Shown one piece after another: positions 25,945-33,116 of a stretch of 33,116 nucleotides of DNA. This stretch comes from Flavobacteriaceae bacterium (GTDB taxonomy: Bacteria; Bacteroidota; Bacteroidia; Flavobacteriales; Flavobacteriaceae). The notes below the pieces were generated by a model that searched no databases, was not told the DNA's origin, and saw only the letters and a program-made list of their open reading frames with translations. Position 1 is the first letter of the stretch. Every line of letters starts with the position of its first letter. The DNA is taken from contig JAKMGK010000009.1 of the NCBI GenBank assembly GCA_022424955.1, positions 1 to 33,116 of the forward strand, read 5' to 3'. The position numbers and the translations under genes were made by a program.

Positions 25945-26319
25945 ATGGCAGATTTAAAAGATTTCGCAGAACAACTAGTTAATTTAACTGTAAAAGAAGT
26001 TAATGAATTAGCTGATATTTTAAAAGAAGAGTATGGTATCGAGCCTGCTGCAGCCGCTGTTGCTGTTGCTGGTCCTGCTGCTGGCGGTGGAGAAGCTGCT
26101 GAAGAGAAAACAGAATTTGATGTTATTCTCAAATCAGCTGGTGCCTCTAAACTTGCTGTTGTAAAACTCGTTAAAGAATTAACTGGTCTTGGCTTAAAAG
26201 AAGCTAAAGAATTAGTTGATGGAGCTCCTTCACCTGTTAAAGAAGGTGTTGCTAAAGACGAAGCAGAAGGACTAAAATCTTCTTTAGAAGAAGCTGGTGC
26301 TGAGGTTGAACTTAAGTAG
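25945..26319 (+). CDS. rplL: 50S ribosomal protein L7/L12
   Basis: 124 aa; [49 protein letters not shown]. Confidence 0.98.
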   Translation: MADLKDFAEQLVNLTVKEVNELADILKEEYGIEPAAAAVAVAGPAAGGGEAAEEKTEFDVILKSAGASKLAVVKLVKELTGLGLKEAKELVDGAPSPVKEGVAKDEAEGLKSSLEEAGAEVELK

Positions 26320-26342
26320 TTCTTCCCCATCCCATTGAAATA

Positions 26343-26383
26343 GGTTATGGTCTTTGACACACGTCAAAGACCGTAACCCTTTT
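26343..26383 (+). terminator. rplL-rpoB intergenic terminator/attenuator
   Basis: GGTTATGGTCTTTGAC (26343-26358) - ACAC - GTCAAAGACCGTAACC (26363-26378), 16-bp stem with one G-U, followed by CTTTTT. Confidence 0.85.
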
Positions 26384-26442
26384 TCCGTTTTAAAAACCCC
26401 CATTTCTGAGTTTGCTTTTTAACCCGTTATAAAAAAGTACTG

Positions 26443-29400
26443 ATGCCGAAAACAACACAAAAAACCCGCCTTAGTTTTGCTTCAGCAAAACGCACCCCCA
26501 ACTACCCAGATTTCCTTGATATTCAAATCAAGTCTTTCCAAGATTTCTTTCAGTTGGAAACTAAATCTGCCGAACGTGCAGAAGAAGGTTTATTCAACAC
26601 TTTTAAAGAAAACTTTCCCATTACAGACACCCGTAATCAATTCGTTTTAGAATTTCTAGATTACTTCGTCGACCCACCACGTTACAGCATACAAGAATGT
26701 ATCGAACGTGGTCTAACCTATTCTGTGCCCTTAAAAGCACGTTTAAAATTGTATTGTACAGACCCAGAACACGAAGATTTCGAAACCATCGTACAAGATG
26801 TGTTCTTAGGGACTATCCCATATATGACCCCTAGCGGTACATTTGTAATCAATGGTGCAGAACGTATCGTTGTGTCACAATTACATCGTTCACCAGGGGT
26901 ATTCTTTGGTCAATCTTTCCACGCCAATGGTACCAAACTCTATTCGGCAAGAGTTATTCCGTTTAAAGGTTCATGGATCGAATTTGCAACAGACATCAAC
27001 AACGTGATGTATGCCTATATTGATCGTAAGAAAAAATTACCTGTAACTACTTTATTCCGCGCCATTGGGTATGAGCGCGATAAGGATATTCTTGAAATCT
27101 TTGACCTTGCAGAAGAAGTAAAAGTTTCTAAGACTGGCTTGAAAAAAGTGGTTGGTCGTAAACTTGCTGCTCGTGTTTTAAACACTTGGCATGAAGATTT
27201 CGTCGATGAAGATACAGGTGAAGTAATCTCAATCGAAAGAAACGAGATTGTTATCGATCGTGATACCGTGATTGAAAAAGATCACATTGAAGAAATTCTT
27301 GAAGCGAATGTTAAAACAATTCTTCTACATAAAGAAGATGCGCATATGTCTGACTATGCCATCATCCATAACACCCTTCAAAAAGATCCTACCAACTCTG
27401 AAAAAGAGGCCGTAGAACACATCTATCGTCAATTGCGTAATGCTGAACCGCCAGATGAGGAAACTGCACGTGGGATCATTGATAAATTGTTCTTTTCTGA
27501 TCAGCGTTATAATCTAGGAGAAGTAGGACGTTATAGAATGAACAAGAAATTGGGGAACGATATCGAAATGGACAAGCAAGTCTTGACCAAACAAGATATC
27601 ATCACCATTATCAAATACTTAATTGAATTGATCAACTCTAAAGCAGAGATTGATGATATTGATCACTTATCTAACCGTCGTGTACGTACAGTAGGAGAGC
27701 AGTTATCTTCTCAGTTTGGCGTAGGATTAGCTCGTATGGCAAGAACCATTCGCGAACGTATGAATGTTCGTGATAACGAAGTCTTTACTCCTATCGATTT
27801 GATTAATGCGAAGACCTTGTCTTCTGTTATTAATACCTTCTTTGGAACTAACCAGTTGTCTCAGTTTATGGATCAAACCAATCCACTAGCCGAGATCACC
27901 CACAAGCGTCGTCTATCGGCTCTTGGACCAGGAGGTTTATCAAGAGAGCGTGCAGGATTTGAGGTGCGAGATGTTCACTATACCCACTATGGCCGTTTAT
28001 GTCCTATTGAAACACCTGAAGGGCCAAACATTGGTTTGATCTCTTCTTTAAGTGTTTATGCTAAAGTGAATAACCTTGGATTTATCGAAACACCTTATCG
28101 CAAAGTAACCGATGGGAAAATTGATCTAGACAATCCAATTTATTTAAGTGCAGAAGAGGAAGAAGATAAATTGATCGCCCAGGCGAATATTCCTTTTGAT
28201 AAAAATGGAAAAATTACCGAGGATAAAATCATTGCCCGTGAAGAAGCAGATTATCCCGTTGTTGATCCTAAACAAGTACACTATACAGATGTAGCTCCTA
28301 ACCAGATCGCTTCTATCTCGGCTTCATTGATTCCTTTCTTAGAACACGATGATGCCAACCGTGCCTTGATGGGATCTAACATGATGCGTCAAGCTGTACC
28401 TCTTTTACGTCCAGAATCTCCTATTGTAGGAACAGGACTAGAGCGTCAAGTGGCTTCTGATTCTCGTGTATTAATCAATGCAGAAGGAGACGGAGTGGTA
28501 GAATATGTTGATGCGCAAAAAATCACGATTCGTTACAGCTATACAGAACTAGAAGAAAAAGTGCGTTTTGATAGTGATACGAAGTCTTATAACTTGATCA
28601 AGTTTAGAAAAACGAACCAAGGGACATGTATCAACCTTAAACCAATTGTTCGCAAGGGCGATAAGGTGACAAAAGGACAAGTCTTATGTCAAGGTTATGC
28701 TACACAAGACGGAGAATTAGCTTTAGGTCGAAACATGAAAGTAGCCTTTATGCCTTGGAAAGGGTATAACTTTGAGGATGCGATTGTGATTTCAGAAAAA
28801 GTTGTTCGTGAAGATATCTTTACTTCTATTCATATTGACGAGTATTCTTTAGATGTTCGTGATACAAAATTAGGGGCAGAAGAATTAACAAATGATATCC
28901 CTAATGTTAGCGAAGAAGCGACCAAAGACTTAGATGAGTTTGGGATGATTCGTATTGGGGCAGAAGTTAACCCTGGCGATATCTTAATTGGTAAGATTAC
29001 TCCAAAAGGAGAATCTGATCCAACGCCAGAAGAAAAATTATTACGTGCCATCTTTGGAGACAAAGCCGGGGATGTTAAAGATGCTTCATTAAAAGCACCA
29101 CCATCATTACGCGGGGTAGTGATCGATAAGAAACTTTTTACCCGTTCTGTCAAGGATAAGCGCAAGCGCAACCAAGATAAAGTAGAGCTAGAAGCACTCG
29201 AAGTTAGCTATGACGTTAAGTTCGAAGAGCTTCGCGGAATTATGGTAGAGAAATTATTCTCTATCGTTAACGGAAAAACATGTCAAGGAGTACAAAATGA
29301 CCTAGGAGAAGAAGTACTTCCAAAAGGGAAAAAGTACACCCTGAAAATATTATCTAAAGTAGAAGACTACACTCACCTTACTAGAGGGACATGGACAACG

Positions 29401-30255
29401 ACAGACGAAACTAACCGTTTAATCGCTGATTTGATTCACAACTATAAAATCAAAGAAAACGATTTACAAGGTGCCTTACGTCGTGAGAAGTTTACCATTA
29501 GTGTAGGAGATGAACTCCCTGCTGGAATCAAGCGTTTAGCAAAAGTTTACATTGCGAAAAAGCGCAAGCTTAAAGTAGGAGATAAAATGGCTGGACGTCA
29601 CGGGAACAAAGGTATTGTTGCACGTATCGTTCGTCATGAAGACATGCCATTCTTAGAAGATGGAACACCAGTTGACATCGTGTTAAACCCACTAGGGGTA
29701 CCATCGCGAATGAATATTGGACAGATTTATGAAACCGTATTAGGATGGGTTGGATTAGAACTCGGCGAGAAATATGCAACACCAATTTTTGATGGTGCAA
29801 GTACAGCAGAAATCGACGAGCTTATTGAGAAAGCTGGAATTCCACAATACGGACATTCTTACCTCTATGATGGAGGAACTGGAGAACGTTTTGACCAACC
29901 GGCAACGGTAGGGGTAATCTACATGTTGAAATTAGGACACATGGTAGACGACAAAATGCACTCAAGATCTATTGGGCCTTACTCTCTTATTACGCAACAG
30001 CCGTTAGGAGGTAAAGCACAATTTGGTGGACAACGTTTTGGAGAGATGGAAGTTTGGGCACTTGAGGCTTATGGAGCGTCAAGTACCTTACAAGAAATCT
30101 TAACCGTCAAATCTGATGATGTGATTGGTCGTGCCAAAACATACGAGTCAATAGTAAAAGGAGAAACATTGCCAGAACCTGGCTTACCAGAATCCTTTAA
30201 CGTATTGATGCATGAATTGAAAGGACTAGGATTAGACATTCGTCTAGAAGAGTAA
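26443..30255 (+). CDS. rpoB: RNA polymerase beta subunit
   Basis: 1270 aa; [46 protein letters not shown] rifampicin region; [14 protein letters not shown]. Confidence 0.99.
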   Translation: MPKTTQKTRLSFASAKRTPNYPDFLDIQIKSFQDFFQLETKSAERAEEGLFNTFKENFPITDTRNQFVLEFLDYFVDPPRYSIQECIERGLTYSVPLKARLKLYCTDPEHEDFETIVQDVFLGTIPYMTPSGTFVINGAERIVVSQLHRSPGVFFGQSFHANGTKLYSARVIPFKGSWIEFATDINNVMYAYIDRKKKLPVTTLFRAIGYERDKDILEIFDLAEEVKVSKTGLKKVVGRKLAARVLNTWHEDFVDEDTGEVISIERNEIVIDRDTVIEKDHIEEILEANVKTILLHKEDAHMSDYAIIHNTLQKDPTNSEKEAVEHIYRQLRNAEPPDEETARGIIDKLFFSDQRYNLGEVGRYRMNKKLGNDIEMDKQVLTKQDIITIIKYLIELINSKAEIDDIDHLSNRRVRTVGEQLSSQFGVGLARMARTIRERMNVRDNEVFTPIDLINAKTLSSVINTFFGTNQLSQFMDQTNPLAEITHKRRLSALGPGGLSRERAGFEVRDVHYTHYGRLCPIETPEGPNIGLISSLSVYAKVNNLGFIETPYRKVTDGKIDLDNPIYLSAEEEEDKLIAQANIPFDKNGKITEDKIIAREEADYPVVDPKQVHYTDVAPNQIASISASLIPFLEHDDANRALMGSNMMRQAVPLLRPESPIVGTGLERQVASDSRVLINAEGDGVVEYVDAQKITIRYSYTELEEKVRFDSDTKSYNLIKFRKTNQGTCINLKPIVRKGDKVTKGQVLCQGYATQDGELALGRNMKVAFMPWKGYNFEDAIVISEKVVREDIFTSIHIDEYSLDVRDTKLGAEELTNDIPNVSEEATKDLDEFGMIRIGAEVNPGDILIGKITPKGESDPTPEEKLLRAIFGDKAGDVKDASLKAPPSLRGVVIDKKLFTRSVKDKRKRNQDKVELEALEVSYDVKFEELRGIMVEKLFSIVNGKTCQGVQNDLGEEVLPKGKKYTLKILSKVEDYTHLTRGTWTTTDETNRLIADLIHNYKIKENDLQGALRREKFTISVGDELPAGIKRLAKVYIAKKRKLKVGDKMAGRHGNKGIVARIVRHEDMPFLEDGTPVDIVLNPLGVPSRMNIGQIYETVLGWVGLELGEKYATPIFDGASTAEIDELIEKAGIPQYGHSYLYDGGTGERFDQPATVGVIYMLKLGHMVDDKMHSRSIGPYSLITQQPLGGKAQFGGQRFGEMEVWALEAYGASSTLQEILTVKSDDVIGRAKTYESIVKGETLPEPGLPESFNVLMHELKGLGLDIRLEE

Positions 30256-30297
30256 TCAAGGAAATTTCATTAACAACAACCAAAAAGAACATTAGTT

Positions 30298-33116
30298 ATG
30301 GCAAGAAATAGCGAAAATGTAACTCAAAAAAAATTCAATAAAATTTCCATTGGACTTTCCTCTCCAGAGGTTATTCTAGGAAATTCACGTGGTGAGGTCT
30401 TAAAACCAGAAACCATTAACTATAGAACCCACAAACCAGAACGTGACGGTTTGTTTTGCGAGCGCATCTTTGGTCCTGTAAAAGACTTTGAATGTGCCTG
30501 TGGAAAATACAAGCGTATTCGTTATAAAGGGATCGTTTGTGACCGTTGTGGGGTAGAAGTAACCGAAAAGAAAGTACGTCGTGATCGTGTTGGACACATC
30601 AACTTAGTTGTTCCTGTGGCACACATCTGGTATTTCCGTTCTTTACCTAATAAAATTGGATACCTTTTAGGCTTACCGTCTAAAAAACTCGACATGATTA
30701 TCTATTACGAGCGTTATGTTGTTATTCAAGCTGGACTTGCAGTAAACGAAGAGGGAGAATCATTACAGAAAATGGACTTCTTAACAGAAGAAGAGTACCT
30801 TAATGTAATGGAAAGCCTTCCAGACGATAACCAATACCTTGACGATAGCGATCCTAATAAATTTATTGCTAAAATGGGTGCAGAGTGTTTGATCGAATTA
30901 CTCTCGCGTATCGACTTAGAAGGACTTTCTTATGAATTGCGTCACAAAGCAAATAACGAAACCTCAAAACAGCGTAAAACAGAAGCCCTTAAGCGTCTTC
31001 AAGTTGTTGAGGCATTAAAGGATGCCAACACTCGTAAAGAGAACCGCCCAGAATGGATGATCATGAAGGCGATTCCTGTAATTCCACCAGAATTACGTCC
31101 TTTAGTCCCCCTTGATGGTGGTCGTTTTGCTACGTCAGATTTAAATGATTTATACCGTCGTGTGATTATTCGAAACAACCGTTTAAAGCGTTTAGTCGAA
31201 ATCAAAGCACCAGAGGTAATCTTGCGTAATGAAAAACGTATGTTACAAGAATCTGTCGATTCATTATTTGATAACACCCGTAAATCATCTGCAGTAAAAA
31301 CAGACTCTAACCGTCCATTAAAATCATTATCTGATTCCTTAAAAGGAAAGCAAGGACGTTTTCGTCAAAACCTATTAGGAAAACGTGTTGACTATTCTGC
31401 ACGTTCTGTAATTGTTGTAGGACCAGAATTAAAGTTATTTGAATGTGGTCTTCCTAAAGACATGGCAGCAGAATTATACAAGCCATTTATTACCCGTAAG
31501 TTAATCGAGCGTGGTATTGTTAAAACGGTAAAATCTGCTAAGAAAATTATCGATCGTAAAGAACCAGTTGTTTGGGATATTCTTGAAAATGTATTAAAGG
31601 GACACCCAGTACTATTGAACAGGGCCCCCACATTACACCGTTTAGGAATTCAAGCTTTCCAACCAAAATTGATCGAAGGAAAAGCGATTCAGTTACACCC
31701 ATTAGTCTGTACGGCATTTAACGCCGATTTTGATGGGGATCAAATGGCAGTTCACCTTCCTTTAGGGCCAGAAGCGATTTTAGAAGCACAATTATTAATG
31801 TTAGCTTCTCACAATATCCTTAACCCTGCAAATGGATCACCAGTAACTGTACCTTCTCAAGATATGGTATTGGGGCTTTATTATATGACTAAAGCGCGTA
31901 AGTCGACAAAAGATCTTGTAGTAAAAGGAGAAGGACTTACTTTCTATTCTGTAGAAGAAGTGCATATCGCTTATAACGAGAAACGTGTTGATTTGAATGC
32001 CACTATAAAGATTCGTACAAAAGTATTGAACGAAGAAGGTGCATTAGAATACCAAATCATCGATACCACGGTGGGACGGGTGCTCTTTAACGAAGTTGTC
32101 CCTGAAAAAGCAGGTTACTTTAATGAAGTTTTGACCAAGAAGAACTTGCGTGATATCATTGGACAGATCTTAAAAGTTACTAGCGTTCCAGAAACAGCAG
32201 AATTTTTAGATAAAATCAAAAGCATGGGATATGGTTTTGCCTTTAAAGGGGGACTATCCTTTAGTTTAGGAGATATTATTATCCCACCAGAAAAGTTACC
32301 ATTAATCGACGAAGCCAACAAGAAAGTTGACGGGATCATGGGGAACTACAACATGGGATTAATCACTAATAACGAACGTTATAATCAGATCATTGACGTT
32401 TGGACATCGACTAACTCGCACTTGACCTCTTTGGCCATGAAACGAATTAGCGAAGACCAACAAGGATTTAACTCAGTATACATGATGTTAGATTCTGGAG
32501 CACGTGGATCAAAAGAACAGATTCGTCAGTTAACCGGTATGCGTGGTTTGATGGCAAAGCCAAAGAAATCAACTGCTGGAGGTGGGGAAATCATCGAGAA
32601 CCCTATTCTTTCTAACTTTAAAGAAGGACTTTCAATTCTTGAATACTTTATCTCAACCCACGGTGCACGTAAAGGATTAGCAGATACCGCCCTAAAAACG
32701 GCAGATGCAGGTTACTTAACTCGTCGTCTAGTAGATGTATCTCAAGATGTGATCATTAACACAGTAGACTGTGGTACCCTTCGTGGTGTAACTGTAACGC
32801 CATTGCGTAAAAACGAAGAGATTATTGAAAAACTATCTGATCGTATCCGCGGCCGAGTAGCGCTAGAAGACATCGTTAATCCAAGAACTGGAGAGGTTGT
32901 TGTTGAAGCTGGAGTCGAGATTCAAGATCTAGTAGCAGATTCAATTGACGATATGCCTATCGCCTCTGTAGAAGTTCGCTCCCCATTGACTTGTGAAGCG
33001 AAACGCGGAATCTGTGCTTCTTGTTATGGTCGCAACCTTGCTACCGGTAAAATGGTGCAAAAAGGGGAAGCTGTTGGAGTTGTTGCAGCCCAGTCTATTG
33101 GAGAACCTGGAACACA
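30298..33116 (+). CDS. rpoC: RNA polymerase beta' subunit, truncated by window end
   Basis: Open from ATG 30298 ([60 protein letters not shown]) through zinc motif [23 protein letters not shown] and NADFDGDQM to the window end. Absent from the ORF track because it has no stop. Confidence 0.98.
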   Translation, partial: MARNSENVTQKKFNKISIGLSSPEVILGNSRGEVLKPETINYRTHKPERDGLFCERIFGPVKDFECACGKYKRIRYKGIVCDRCGVEVTEKKVRRDRVGHINLVVPVAHIWYFRSLPNKIGYLLGLPSKKLDMIIYYERYVVIQAGLAVNEEGESLQKMDFLTEEEYLNVMESLPDDNQYLDDSDPNKFIAKMGAECLIELLSRIDLEGLSYELRHKANNETSKQRKTEALKRLQVVEALKDANTRKENRPEWMIMKAIPVIPPELRPLVPLDGGRFATSDLNDLYRRVIIRNNRLKRLVEIKAPEVILRNEKRMLQESVDSLFDNTRKSSAVKTDSNRPLKSLSDSLKGKQGRFRQNLLGKRVDYSARSVIVVGPELKLFECGLPKDMAAELYKPFITRKLIERGIVKTVKSAKKIIDRKEPVVWDILENVLKGHPVLLNRAPTLHRLGIQAFQPKLIEGKAIQLHPLVCTAFNADFDGDQMAVHLPLGPEAILEAQLLMLASHNILNPANGSPVTVPSQDMVLGLYYMTKARKSTKDLVVKGEGLTFYSVEEVHIAYNEKRVDLNATIKIRTKVLNEEGALEYQIIDTTVGRVLFNEVVPEKAGYFNEVLTKKNLRDIIGQILKVTSVPETAEFLDKIKSMGYGFAFKGGLSFSLGDIIIPPEKLPLIDEANKKVDGIMGNYNMGLITNNERYNQIIDVWTSTNSHLTSLAMKRISEDQQGFNSVYMMLDSGARGSKEQIRQLTGMRGLMAKPKKSTAGGGEIIENPILSNFKEGLSILEYFISTHGARKGLADTALKTADAGYLTRRLVDVSQDVIINTVDCGTLRGVTVTPLRKNEEIIEKLSDRIRGRVALEDIVNPRTGEVVVEAGVEIQDLVADSIDDMPIASVEVRSPLTCEAKRGICASCYGRNLATGKMVQKGEAVGVVAAQSIGEPGT

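Noticed and set aside
28830-29171. Antisense ORFs over trp genes, tuf, rplA, rplL, rpoB and rpoC in the track
   Set aside because: They mirror strongly conserved coding genes, have no recognisable domains, and fit codon-bias shadow ORFs.
1-33116. CRISPR arrays, tandem repeats, transposon ends, toxin-antitoxin or defence genes
   Set aside because: None found on reading; repeats seen are only hairpins and tRNA-related.

Overview
AT-rich core-genome segment of a Bacteroidota, almost certainly Flavobacteriaceae, judged from gene content, order and TAnnTTTG-type promoters. Left to right it carries: yaaA; an unlisted ribosomal protein bTHX gene; a uracil-DNA-glycosylase-family gene; a complete minus-strand trpEGDCFBA operon; YceI and MarR genes; a rhodanese gene; a DUF2851 remnant; a PspC-like gene; an AGCS Na+:alanine symporter; a broken helix-hairpin-helix (ComEA-like) gene; an acyl-CoA dehydrogenase; rpsU; xerC; hpf; tRNA-Thr-Tyr-Gly-Thr; thioesterase and enoyl-CoA hydratase genes; a hydrolase/MoxR/VWA operon; tuf; tRNA-Trp; and secE-nusG-rplKAJL-rpoB-rpoC (rpoC runs off the end). 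I see no phage, transposon, CRISPR or defence system. The most interesting signals are small ones missed by the ORF track: (1) a trp attenuator with a 13-aa leader peptide MKTRNNSSNWWNE, tandem Trp codons, an 11-bp terminator and a promoter so close that the leader mRNA is probably leaderless; (2) a 26-aa CDGSH-type mini-protein; (3) a strong Shine-Dalgarno on rpsU; (4) a C8 tract at the moxR 3' end where a -1 shift gives an open fusion into the VWA gene; (5) two decayed genes, including a DUF2851 gene with a large internal deletion; (6) an extended hairpin just upstream of the symporter start; and (7) a terminator whose U-tract abuts the xerC ATG.
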